A DNA stretch of 64,000 nucleotides. Source: JBFWYO01 sp050186335. GTDB lineage: Bacteria; Pseudomonadota; Alphaproteobacteria; Bin65. The position numbers and the translations under genes were made by a program. The stretch's first letter is position 1. Each line of letters opens with the position of its first letter. Location of the stretch: contig JBFWYO010000001.1 in the NCBI GenBank assembly GCA_050186335.1, forward strand, positions 62,001 to 126,000, given 5' to 3'. The notes under the pieces were generated by a model that saw nothing but the letters and a program-made list of their open reading frames with translations, was not told where the DNA came from and made no database searches. Below are positions 25,835-34,599 of this stretch, piece by piece.

Positions 25835-26800
25835 TCAGCCGCGCCGGCGCGCGACGGCATCGGCCAGCACGCAAAGAATCTCGAACATCATGGTGGCGCC
25901 GACGATCGCCGTGCCGCCGGTCGGATCGAACGGCGGGGATATTTCCACCACGTCGCCGCCGACCAGATCCAGGCCCTGCAATCCGCGAATCATCCGCTGC
26001 GCTTCGTGGGTCGAAAATCCGCCGATCTCCGGCGTCCCGGTGCCCGGCGCGTAGACCGGGTCCAAGCCGTCGACGTCGAAACTGACATAGGTCGGGCCGT
26101 CGCCCGCGACGCGGCGCGCCTCGGCGATCACGTTATCCACGCCGAGCGCGAAAAACTCCTCGATGTCGATCACCCGGATGCCCTGCGCCAAGCCCCAGTC
26201 CATGTCGTCGGCCCGGTACAGCGAGCCGCGAATGCCGATCTGCACGGTGCGCTTGGGGTCGAGCAGCCCTTCCTCGATGGCGCGGCGGAACGGCGTGCCG
26301 TGCGTGTATTTGTGGCCGCCGAAATAGCTGTCCCAGGTATCGGTATGGGCGTCGAAATGCACCATGCCGAGCGGGCGTCGCCTGGCGATCGCGCGGAAGA
26401 TCGGCAGCGTGACGAGATGATCGCCGCCGACCGACAGCGGCAGGCATTTTGCGGCATGCACGCGCGCGAAGAATTTTTCCACGCGCGCCAGCGTATCGTC
26501 GAGATCGACCGGGTTGACCGGCACGTCGCCTACGTCGCCGACGCGCGCCAGTTCGTACGGCGAAATCTTGCTGACGTGATGCACGCGGCGCATCAGGCTG
26601 GAGTAGTTGCGCACCTCGCGCGGTCCATGGCGCGCGCCCGGGCGGTTGGTCGTCCCGCCGTCCCAGGGGACGCCGACCAGGGCGATATCGAGCCCAGCGG
26701 GATCGCGAAACACCGGCAGGCGCATGAAGGTGGGGATGTCCGCGAAGCGCGGCATGATCGAGCCGTCGACCGGCTGCGGAAACTTGCTCTGCTCGTCCAT
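25835..26800 (-). CDS. speB: Agmatinase-family ureohydrolase
   Basis: 321-aa arginase/agmatinase-fold enzyme with the binuclear Mn site: SVGGDHLVTLP, HFDAHTDTW and SFDVDGLDP. It hydrolyses a guanidino compound to an amine and urea. The N-terminal loop and length fit agmatinase, but guanidinobutyrase and guanidinopropionase share these motifs and the local RidA/MarR genes do not decide. Start ATG at 26800 has AGGGAGACGCGGTT upstream. Divergent from the kinase gene. Confidence 0.88.
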   Translation of the reverse strand: MDEQSKFPQPVDGSIMPRFADIPTFMRLPVFRDPAGLDIALVGVPWDGGTTNRPGARHGPREVRNYSSLMRRVHHVSKISPYELARVGDVGDVPVNPVDLDDTLARVEKFFARVHAAKCLPLSVGGDHLVTLPIFRAIARRRPLGMVHFDAHTDTWDSYFGGHKYTHGTPFRRAIEEGLLDPKRTVQIGIRGSLYRADDMDWGLAQGIRVIDIEEFFALGVDNVIAEARRVAGDGPTYVSFDVDGLDPVYAPGTGTPEIGGFSTHEAQRMIRGLQGLDLVGGDVVEISPPFDPTGGTAIVGATMMFEILCVLADAVARRRG

Positions 26801-26912
26801 AACCGCGTCTCCCTACAGTCAATATAAACCATAGCGGTTCGAGGGCGAGTCGGTTGCTTGCCCGGGCGGGCACCGCGCGCCTAGACTACGGCCCGCGCGC
26901 AAGGGAAAAATC

Positions 26913-28952
26913 ATGGCCGCAACCCAGCGGAACGCTTTGGATATCGGCACCGAGCTCGACGGCTATCGCGTCGCGTCGATCCTGGGCGCGGGCGGCTTCG
27001 GCATCACCTACGAAGCGATCGAGATTTCCATCGAGCGCAAGGTCGCGATCAAGGAGTTCATGCCCAACGGCATCGCCATGCGCGACGGCGACAGCTCGGT
27101 GCATCCGATCAGCGACGCCGACGAAAAGGAATATGTCTGGGGCCTCGATCGCTTCAAGCAGGAAGCGCGCACGCTGATTCACTTCCGGCATCCCAACATC
27201 GTACCGGTGCTGCGCTATTTCGAGGCCAACGGCACGGCCTATATGGTGATGGAGCATCAGGAAGGCAAAAGCCTCGGGCGTTTTATGGACGGCAGCAAGA
27301 CGCTCGACGCCGCCGGGATTGCGCAGTTCCTGATGCCGTTGCTCGACGGACTCGAGCAAGTCCACAAGTCCGGCTTCCTGCATCGCGATATCAAGCCGGA
27401 TAACATTTATATCCGCACCGACGGTACGCCGGTATTGCTGGACTTCGGCGCCGCGCGCAACGCGCTCGGCCGGCGGAGCAAGAGCCTGACCGCCGTGGTC
27501 TCCGCCGGCTATGCGCCCTACGAGCAGTACGAGGCGGAGGGCAACCAGGGACCGTGGACCGATATCTATGCGCTCGGCGCCGTGCTCTATCGCTGCACCG
27601 TCGGCCGGCGCCCGATCGATGCGCCGGCGCGCGTCTCGGCCACCCTGCGCCAGGACGACGATCCGCTGATTCCGGCCGCGCAGGCCGCGCGCGGCAACTA
27701 CGACGCCGCCCTGTTGGCCGGCATCGATGCGGCGCTGGCGATTTCCGAGCGCGACCGGCCGCAGACCGTGGCCGCATTCCGGCGCGCGATCGCGCCCGAC
27801 GGCGACGCGGCGGCGATCGGGCAGCGCATGGCCGCGCCCGGCGCCACGGTGAAGGCGGGCGCCACCACGCACGTCCTGCCGCCGGCAACCGGTCCGGCGC
27901 CGCGCACGGCGCCGGCAGCCGAACGCGCGCCGTCTGCCGCCGCCGTGCATATCAGCGCGGCCCCGGCGGCGGTGGCGCCCCGGCGCGGCAAGTGGCCCTG
28001 GATCGCGGCCGGCGCCGTGCTGGCGCTGCTGCTGATCGGCGGCGGCGCCTACCTGGCGACGCGCCCGGCCGACGATGCCGACGCCAGGCTCAAGCTCGAA
28101 CTGGAGCAGGCGCGCAAGGCGCAGGCGCAATTGCAGGCCGATCTCGATGCCGCGCGCAAAGCCGATGCCGACGCCAAGGCCAAGGCGGAGCAGGACGCCA
28201 AGGCGAAGCAGGAGGCCGACGCGCGCGCGCAGGCGGAAGCGCGCCAGCAAGCGGAAGCCAGACGCCGCGCCGACGAACTGGCGCGCCAGCGCGCAGCAGA
28301 AGAAGCGCGCAGGCGCGCCGAGGAAGCCGCCCGGCTGAAAGCCGAGGCGGACGCCAGAGCGCAGGCTGAAGCCAAAGCCCAAGCCGACGCCGAGGCCAAA
28401 CGCCGGGCGGACGAAGCAGCGCGACTGCAGACCGACGCCCAGCGCCGCGCCGACGAAGCCGTGCGCCAGCGCGCCGAGATTGAGGCCAAACGCCGGGCCG
28501 ACGAGGCGGTGCGCCAGCGCGCCGAAGCGGACGCCAAACGCCGCGCGGATGCCGAGGCGAAGCGACGTGCCGACGAGGCCGCGCGTGGGCGCGCCAACCA
28601 GCGCGCCGATGCCCAGGCCACCGCGCCTGCGGTCGACTACCGCAGCCAGATCGCCGGCACGTCGATGTATTTGGACGCGGTCGACCTGGTCAACGGTTCC
28701 AATTCGGTGCTGGTGCGCTTCATCGCCGACGGCCGCGTCGTGGTCGCCGCGCAACGCTCGCAGATGGGGGCGGCCGGCGGTTACACGACCGATACCAGCT
28801 ACAGCGGCACATGGAGCGTCCAGGGCGATCAGCTCTGCCTGCGTTTCACCAATCTGCCGCAGATCGGCAATTGCTATCGCGTTGCCGTTGCCGGCCAGCG
28901 GGTGACGCTGGCCGGCCCGGGCTTCCTGGCGCGCGGCGCGTTGTCGAAATAG
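26913..28952 (+). CDS. Membrane-anchored Ser/Thr protein kinase with long coiled coil
   Basis: 679-aa Hanks-type kinase. G-loop GAGGFG (25-30), Lys47, HRDIKPDN (157-164), DFG (177-179) and the Pro/Gly-rich YEQYEAEGNQGPWTDIYALG typical of PknB-like bacterial kinases. One membrane helix about 360-382 (WPWIAAGAVLALLLIGGG). Residues about 390-570 form a highly charged Ala/Arg/Glu coiled coil made of RRADEAxRQRAEADA-like units. The C-terminal about 105 residues (IAGTSMYLDAVDLVNG..) are a separate beta-rich domain likely periplasmic. Complete catalytic set, so active. AAGGGA precedes ATG. Confidence 0.93.
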   Translation: MAATQRNALDIGTELDGYRVASILGAGGFGITYEAIEISIERKVAIKEFMPNGIAMRDGDSSVHPISDADEKEYVWGLDRFKQEARTLIHFRHPNIVPVLRYFEANGTAYMVMEHQEGKSLGRFMDGSKTLDAAGIAQFLMPLLDGLEQVHKSGFLHRDIKPDNIYIRTDGTPVLLDFGAARNALGRRSKSLTAVVSAGYAPYEQYEAEGNQGPWTDIYALGAVLYRCTVGRRPIDAPARVSATLRQDDDPLIPAAQAARGNYDAALLAGIDAALAISERDRPQTVAAFRRAIAPDGDAAAIGQRMAAPGATVKAGATTHVLPPATGPAPRTAPAAERAPSAAAVHISAAPAAVAPRRGKWPWIAAGAVLALLLIGGGAYLATRPADDADARLKLELEQARKAQAQLQADLDAARKADADAKAKAEQDAKAKQEADARAQAEARQQAEARRRADELARQRAAEEARRRAEEAARLKAEADARAQAEAKAQADAEAKRRADEAARLQTDAQRRADEAVRQRAEIEAKRRADEAVRQRAEADAKRRADAEAKRRADEAARGRANQRADAQATAPAVDYRSQIAGTSMYLDAVDLVNGSNSVLVRFIADGRVVVAAQRSQMGAAGGYTTDTSYSGTWSVQGDQLCLRFTNLPQIGNCYRVAVAGQRVTLAGPGFLARGALSK

Positions 28953-28987
28953 CGGTGCGGTGCATTTGCGGGACTTGTCGACGCCGC

Positions 28988-29785
28988 CTAATGCGCTCCC
29001 GCCATCTGCTCCGCGGCCTTGATCGATTCGACGCGAATCTCCTCGGTCAGCCGCGCCTTGTAGGCGGCGAATTCCGGCGAAGTCTTTATGGTGTAGTGGC
29101 GCGGGTGCGGCAGGTCGATGCGCAGGTCGCATTTGATGCGGCCCGGGCGGGCGGTCATCACCACCACGCGATTGGCCATGAAAATGGACTCATCGATGTC
29201 GTGGGTGACGAACAGCACGGTTTTGCGATCGGCCTCCCAGATTCCGAGCAGCAATTCCTGCATCAGCGCGCGGGTCTGGTTGTCGAGCGCGCCGAACGGC
29301 TCGTCGAGCAATAGAATCTTCGGATCGTTGGCCAGCGCCCGCGCCAGCGCCGTGCGCTGCTGCATGCCGCCGGAGAGCATTTTCGGGAAATGCCGCTCGA
29401 ACCCGGTGAGCCCGACCTGCGAAATGTAACGCGCGACGATCTCGCGCCGTTGCGACTCCGCCACGCCCTTCTCGCGCAACCCGAAGCCGATATTCTCCTC
29501 GACCGTCAGCCACGGAAACAGCGTGTAGGACTGGAACACCATGCCGCGTTCCGGCCCCGGCCGCTGGATCGGCTTGCCGTCCAGCATCGCCTGCCCCGCG
29601 CTCGGCCGGTCGAGCCCGGCGACGATGCGCAGCAAGGTCGACTTGCCGCAGCCCGACGGGCCCAGGATCGTAATGAAATCGTTGTCCTCGACGGCCAGAT
29701 CGATCGGCTCGAGCGCGCGCGTCGGCAGCCCGCCCCGCACGCCCGGAAACACACGTTCGACCTTGCTGACCTGCAGCTTGGACAT
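28988..29785 (-). CDS. ABC transporter ATP-binding protein, nitrate/taurine-type
   Basis: 265-aa ATPase. Walker A GPSGCGKST, Q-loop FQSYTLFPW, signature LSGGMQQR, Walker B ILLLDEPFGALD, and the H-loop VTHDIDES. The long C-terminal tail is typical of SsuB/TauB/NrtD-type importers. TGATG overlaps its start with the end of the permease gene, so the two are co-translated. Energises the importer formed with the next two genes. Confidence 0.95.
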   Translation of the reverse strand: MSKLQVSKVERVFPGVRGGLPTRALEPIDLAVEDNDFITILGPSGCGKSTLLRIVAGLDRPSAGQAMLDGKPIQRPGPERGMVFQSYTLFPWLTVEENIGFGLREKGVAESQRREIVARYISQVGLTGFERHFPKMLSGGMQQRTALARALANDPKILLLDEPFGALDNQTRALMQELLLGIWEADRKTVLFVTHDIDESIFMANRVVVMTARPGRIKCDLRIDLPHPRHYTIKTSPEFAAYKARLTEEIRVESIKAAEQMAGAH

Positions 29786-30561
29786 CAGGCCAGGCTCCAT
29801 GGGTAGAGCCGCTGGTTCAGCCACTTGAAGGCAAAGTCCGAGACGAGCCCGATCAGCCCGATCACGACGATGCCGAAGATCATCTGCCCGGTATCGAGCA
29901 GGCGCTGGCTGTCCATGATCATGTGGCCGATGCCGGATTGCGCGCCGACCAGTTCGGCGACGATAACGTAAGTCCACGCCCAGCCGAGCACCAGGCGCAG
30001 CGTTTCCGCGATCTGCGGCGCCGCTCCGGGCAGGATCACGCGCAGCACGATGCCGTTGCCCGAAGCGCCCAGCGTATAGGCCGCCTCGACCAGATCGCGC
30101 CGCGTGGCACCCACGATCACCGCCACCATGAGCACGATCTGGAAGAACGAGCCGATCACGATGACGGACAATTTCTGCGCCTCGCCCACGCCGGCCCACA
30201 GGATCAGCAACGGAATGAAGGCGGAGGCCGGCAGGTAGCGCGCGAAGGATATGAACGGCTCGAAAAACGCGCCGATCGGCTTGTAAGCGCCCATGACGAT
30301 GCCGAGCGGCACCGCGAGTACGGCAGCCACGACGAAGCCGCCGACCACGCGCCAAACCGTGATCCCCACGTCGCCGATGAAATTATATTCGGCGAACAGG
30401 GCGATGCCGGCTTTCAGCGTCTTGACCGGATCGGCGAGGAACAGCGGCTGCACCCAGCCGGCGAACGTCGCCAGCGCCCAGAACGCGAAGAACAGCACGA
30501 AGAACGCGATGCCGAGGACGACGCGCAGGCCGGATGGAATTGGCTTTAAGGGTTCGAACAT
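29785..30561 (-). CDS. ABC transporter permease, TauC/SsuC-type
   Basis: 258-aa inner-membrane permease with about six helices; the EAA loop is EAAYTLGASGNGIVLRVILPGAAP. The MFEPLKPIPSG start at 30561 avoids an upstream segment that overlaps a REP element. Co-encoded with the ATPase (28988) and the binding protein (30701), giving a full importer for an aliphatic sulfonate, nitrate or similar anionic solute; which one cannot be told. Confidence 0.9.
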   Translation of the reverse strand: MFEPLKPIPSGLRVVLGIAFFVLFFAFWALATFAGWVQPLFLADPVKTLKAGIALFAEYNFIGDVGITVWRVVGGFVVAAVLAVPLGIVMGAYKPIGAFFEPFISFARYLPASAFIPLLILWAGVGEAQKLSVIVIGSFFQIVLMVAVIVGATRRDLVEAAYTLGASGNGIVLRVILPGAAPQIAETLRLVLGWAWTYVIVAELVGAQSGIGHMIMDSQRLLDTGQMIFGIVVIGLIGLVSDFAFKWLNQRLYPWSLA

Positions 30562-30591
30562 GGATTTCGGCGGGCCCGCGAAAGAGGATCG

Positions 30592-30676
30592 GCCTCGTCC
30601 TTCGACCGGCTCAGGACGAGGCCGCTTATTCGCGGCAATATGCGGAACCTCGTGCTGAGCGTGTCGAAGCACGAGG
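30592..30676. repeat. Inverted pair of REP hairpins
   Basis: First hairpin GCCTCGTCC / GGACGAGGC (30592-30600 and 30614-30622) around TTCGACCGGCTCA; second CCTCGTGCT / AGCACGAGG (30648-30656 and 30668-30676). The second is essentially the first in reverse orientation. Classic dispersed bacterial REP/BIME-type element between permease and binding-protein genes, where it could cut downstream expression. Confidence 0.8.
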
Positions 30677-30700
30677 CATGTCGGTCGAAACGGCCGCTGC

Positions 30701-31651
30701 CTACTTGATGAAGTTGGCGTTGACCATCGCGTTCAGATCGGGCGCCGCCTTGATGACTCCGGCTTCGAGCTGGATTTCGGTGGCGAATTTCAGGAAATCC
30801 ATCATCTCCTTGGCGAAGTAGGCCTGATTGGCGGCCTTGTCCTGCCATGCGATGAACGACGCCGATTTGCCGAATTGCTCGGCGTTCTGCTTCACCTTGG
30901 CGCCCATGATCTCATACGACTTGGTGGGGTCTTTCTTGATCATGTCGAGCGCGTCGAAGAAGCCGTTGACGACGCCCTGCACGATCTTCGGATTCTTGGC
31001 GATATAGTCGGGCTGGAAGGCGAGCGTATCGACGACCACCGGATAATCCTTCGTGGTGGCGAGGATCTTGCCGGACTCCGGCTTGTTGCGGATGATCGAG
31101 ATGTACGGTTCGTAGGTCACGGCCGCGTCGAACTGGCCGGCGACGAAGGCGTTCGCGGCCGGCTGCGGCGCCAGCGTCGACAAGGTTATATCCTTCACCG
31201 TCAAGCCGTTCTTTTTCAGGATGTTGACCATCGTGAAATACGGCGTGGTGCCCGGGCCGTCGACCGCGATCGTCTTGCCCTTGAGGTCGGAAATCTTGTT
31301 GATGCTGTTGCGCGTGGCAATGCCATCGGCACCGTTCGATTTGTCCAGCAGCAGAACCTGCGTCAGCTTCACGCCGGCCGCGTTCCACACCACGAACGTA
31401 TCGATGGTCGTGGCGGCGCCTTGCACGGAGCCCGCCTGGATCGCCAGATGACGCTCCTTCTGCGCGATGAATTTGATCTCGACGTCGACGCCGTGCTTTT
31501 TGAACAGGCCGGTCTGCTCGGCCAGGGTCAGCGGCGCGAAGCCGGTCCAACCGCTGATGGCGATGACGACTTTCGGCATCTGCTGGGCCGATACAGGGGC
31601 GGCAAATGCCGCGAGGGCTGCCGCGCCGAACAGGAACGAGCGCAATTTCAT
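30701..31651 (-). CDS. ABC transporter substrate-binding protein, NMT1/SsuA-type
   Basis: 316-aa periplasmic binding protein. Signal peptide about 1-22, cleavage before QQMPKVV. VVIAISGWTGFAPLTLAEQTGLFKK and ISDLKGKTIAVDGPGTTPYF are the characteristic first-lobe and hinge segments. First gene of the transporter unit (RBS GGAG at ATG 31651); the REP pair lies between it and the permease, so binding protein could be made in excess. Confidence 0.9.
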   Translation of the reverse strand: MKLRSFLFGAAALAAFAAPVSAQQMPKVVIAISGWTGFAPLTLAEQTGLFKKHGVDVEIKFIAQKERHLAIQAGSVQGAATTIDTFVVWNAAGVKLTQVLLLDKSNGADGIATRNSINKISDLKGKTIAVDGPGTTPYFTMVNILKKNGLTVKDITLSTLAPQPAANAFVAGQFDAAVTYEPYISIIRNKPESGKILATTKDYPVVVDTLAFQPDYIAKNPKIVQGVVNGFFDALDMIKKDPTKSYEIMGAKVKQNAEQFGKSASFIAWQDKAANQAYFAKEMMDFLKFATEIQLEAGVIKAAPDLNAMVNANFIK

Positions 31652-31947
31652 AGAAGGCTCCTTCGATTAAAGTGCTGGTTTCGCTGGGAAAACCGGCGTG
31701 CCGCGGTCTCGCGCGCCGAACCTCGTGTAAGCGTTCTTGATGCTAGGGGAGAGCCGAAGCGAGAGCAACGGGCGTGTTGCGGGCTGCGCCGGGCGCCGAT
31801 GCTGCGGCCCGTCGGCGCCGGCCCGCCCGAAACACAACGGCAGGGACGAAATATGTAACACCGTGGCACGGATCGCGATGCAAGCGTATTATGGCGTGGT
31901 CGGTCGGACGGCCGCAGATCGTCCGACCCGGAACGATGGAGGGCGCC

Positions 31948-33006
31948 GTGACCAAACGATTGAGGTTGGTGGCCTGCGCATTTCTTTCCGCCGCATCCAC
32001 CGCCACCGCCACTGCCGAGCCGCTGCCGATGGTGCCGCAGACTGGCCCCACGGCCTTGAGCGATTATTTCTACATGTCCCTGGGCGGGACCGCGCAAGTG
32101 GTTCAATTGCCCAAATTCCATTACGGCCAGCATTTCAATTTGGCGCCGCCGACGCTGATCGGCGATCTGTTCGCCGTGCGGTCGAGCGTCGTGGCCGGCG
32201 GGCCGGCGGCCACCATCGGTTATGTTCTGCCGTGGGACTTGGGTCAGCGGCCGCGCATCGAACTGGCCGCAAGTGCACTGTTCGGGCGGCTGCGCAACGA
32301 CGACGTTTTGTCGCCGATCAGTTCGTTCAGCTATCACCCGATCGGCCTCGCGATCGGCAGCAGCGGCTTCGTCGCCTCCGATATCCATTCGGAACTGACC
32401 ACGACGTTCACCTCGGCCGATGTGGGCGTGCGGCTGCGCACCGATCTGCCGCTGGGATCGGCGCTCACGCTCACGCCGTCGATCGCCGGCGTATTCGGGT
32501 TCCAGCAGGTCCGGTACGACCTCACGCAATGGGGCTTGCTGGCCGATCCGTTCTTCGCCGGCACGCGCGTCGACGAGAAACTGACGACTTGGCGCGGTGG
32601 CGCCGAACTCGGCGTCGACGCCACGTTCAGGCTGGGCGACCGCTTGATGCTGCATGGCGGATTGACCGGTGCGGCCTACTATCAGCACACACGGCTGGTC
32701 GGCAATGACTGCAAAGCCATCACACTCGGCCCGGGCGGATCCTGCGTTGTGCCCGCCGTCGGTGTGGCGATCCTCAGCCAGGTGCGCGCCTCCGATTCCG
32801 GATACGGCGCGCGGGTCGGCGCGTCGCTCGGCGCCACCTATTCGCTCGGCTGGATGAACCTGACCGTGATGGGCACCGGAAGCTGGACCCACAACGTGCC
32901 CGGCATCGACAATCCGCGCCTGTTCGAGACCGGTACCGCGCGCGTCGGTTACGAAGATCGGTTCTCGTATGGCGGTCTCGTCATGGCGACGTTCCCGCTC
33001 GATTAG
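31948..33006 (+). CDS. Exported protein of unknown function (beta-barrel-like)
   Basis: 352-aa exported protein. GTG at 31948 has GGAGGG just upstream and yields a signal peptide MTKRLRLVACAFLSAAS.. ending near TAEPLP; ATG at 31936 is an alternative. The body alternates hydrophobic and polar residues with repeated Gly/aromatic-rich strands (FGRLRNDDVLSP.., YDLTQWGLLADPFF.., WTHNVPGIDNP..) and ends in TFPLD, which suggests an outer-membrane or secreted beta structure. I do not recognise a family. The 296-bp region before it is shared with the divergent binding-protein gene. Confidence 0.6.
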   Translation: MTKRLRLVACAFLSAASTATATAEPLPMVPQTGPTALSDYFYMSLGGTAQVVQLPKFHYGQHFNLAPPTLIGDLFAVRSSVVAGGPAATIGYVLPWDLGQRPRIELAASALFGRLRNDDVLSPISSFSYHPIGLAIGSSGFVASDIHSELTTTFTSADVGVRLRTDLPLGSALTLTPSIAGVFGFQQVRYDLTQWGLLADPFFAGTRVDEKLTTWRGGAELGVDATFRLGDRLMLHGGLTGAAYYQHTRLVGNDCKAITLGPGGSCVVPAVGVAILSQVRASDSGYGARVGASLGATYSLGWMNLTVMGTGSWTHNVPGIDNPRLFETGTARVGYEDRFSYGGLVMATFPLD

Positions 33007-33221
33007 TTCGGGTGTGCCGGCGCGCTCGAACATTTCGCCGATGGACGCGGCTCGCTCCTCCGTTGCCGATTGACCGCCGGAATCGGCCGGGTTGCTATCG
33101 ATGCGATCGGTGGCGCATCTACGGGAAATGCGGCAATTTGTGCTAATCACAAGCCGCCCCCGAGCCGCGCCGGCGGATCGCTTGCCCGGCCACCCCAACG
33201 TCTTCGCCCAGGATTCCATCC

Positions 33222-34382
33222 ATGACGTCAAACCTGTCCGCGCCCGCCACGTCCGAAACCGGCGATGCGTTGCTGCTCACGCCCGGCCCGTTGACGACCT
33301 CGCGGCGCGTCAAGGAAGTCATGGTGCACGATTGGGGCTCGCGCGATGCCGCCTTCGTGCGAATCAATCAGGAGGTCCTCGAGCGCATCGTCGCCATTGC
33401 CGGCGGCGGCGGCGATTACGTCGCCGTGCCGATGCAGGGCAGCGGCACGTTCGCGGTCGAAGCGATGCTGACCAGCTTCGTGCCGAAAGCCGGCAAGGTG
33501 CTGATCTTGATCAACGGCGCATACGGCAGGCGCGCCTTGCGCATTGCCGAAATCGCCGGCCGCGCGGTCGATCGCCTGGAAACGCCGGAAGACACGCCGC
33601 CCGATCTGGCGGCGCTCGACTTGCGACTCGCGCACGAGCGCGCGATCACGCACGTCTTTGCCGTGCATTGCGAGACCACCAGCGGCATCCTCAATCCGAT
33701 CGAAGCGATCGCCGGCATCGTCGCGCGGCATGGACGGAAGCTGCTGGTCGACGCGATGAGCGCATTCGGCGCGCTGCCGCTCAATCCGCGCACGGCTCCG
33801 TACGATGCGCTCGCCGCATCCAGCAACAAATGCCTGGAAGGCGTGCCGGGCATGGGCTTCGTCGTGGCCCGGCTGGATGCGCTCAAGGCCACCAAGGGCA
33901 ACGCCACCACCCTGGTACTCGATCTGCTCGATCAACTCGAGGCACTGCAGAAAACCGGCCAATGGCGTTTCACGCCGCCCATTCATACGATCGTTTCGCT
34001 GCATCAGGCGATCCTCGAACACGCGGCCGAGGGCGGCGTTGCCGGCCGCGGCGGGCGCTATGCCGCCAATTGCAGGACGCTGACCGACGGGTTGCGTGCG
34101 CTCGGTTTCCAGACCTTGTTGCCGGACGAATTGCAGGCGCCGATCATCGTCACCGTACACATGCCGGCGGATCCGAATTTTCATTTCCAGACATTCTATG
34201 ATCGGCTGAAGGAACGCGGCTACGTGATCTATCCGGGCAAGCTGACCGTCGCCGACAGTTTCCGCATCGGCTGCATCGGTCGGCTCAATCCGGATCACAT
34301 GCACGGCGTGTTGGCCGCGATCAAGGCGATCCTGGCCGATATGGGCGTCGTCAATTGCTCGCCCAAGCAGGCGGCTGCGTGA
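33222..34382 (+). CDS. phnW: 2-Aminoethylphosphonate--pyruvate transaminase
   Basis: 386-aa PLP enzyme converting 2-aminoethylphosphonate + pyruvate to phosphonoacetaldehyde + alanine. LLLTPGPLTTSRRVKEVM, DWGSRDAAF, QGSGTFAVEA, and the PLP lysine K203 in SSNKCLEGVPG are the PhnW signature. First gene of a phosphonate locus: an AEP-type ABC ATPase and fused permease follow. A phosphonatase (phnX) or the PhnA/PhnY-type alternatives are not visible nearby. Confidence 0.9.
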   Translation: MTSNLSAPATSETGDALLLTPGPLTTSRRVKEVMVHDWGSRDAAFVRINQEVLERIVAIAGGGGDYVAVPMQGSGTFAVEAMLTSFVPKAGKVLILINGAYGRRALRIAEIAGRAVDRLETPEDTPPDLAALDLRLAHERAITHVFAVHCETTSGILNPIEAIAGIVARHGRKLLVDAMSAFGALPLNPRTAPYDALAASSNKCLEGVPGMGFVVARLDALKATKGNATTLVLDLLDQLEALQKTGQWRFTPPIHTIVSLHQAILEHAAEGGVAGRGGRYAANCRTLTDGLRALGFQTLLPDELQAPIIVTVHMPADPNFHFQTFYDRLKERGYVIYPGKLTVADSFRIGCIGRLNPDHMHGVLAAIKAILADMGVVNCSPKQAAA

Positions 34383-34599
34383 CCGTCATCGGTCTGTAAC
34401 CGGCACCAGGCAAACTTGCTTCGCTGGCGTCGGCCTCGGCGCGCGACTTGACGCGATGGGCGCGCCGCCCGGGCTCCGAATCGTCGGTTCGTGGGGCGGG
34501 ACTCATTCGGGGCCGCATTTGGCCGCGGCGCGGGGACTGGGGGATCGGAAGTTGAATCAACGCGTTGCAGTTCATGCTGTTTCGCCGCAGGATCGGCGC

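Noticed and set aside
28049..28621. Repeat array of tandem DNA repeats
   Set aside because: Periodic sequence is explained by the coiled-coil protein repeat in the kinase gene.
31652..31947. Possible small gene between binding-protein and exported-protein genes
   Set aside because: In-frame extension upstream of 31948 is Arg/Ala-rich and lacks an RBS; treated as intergenic.
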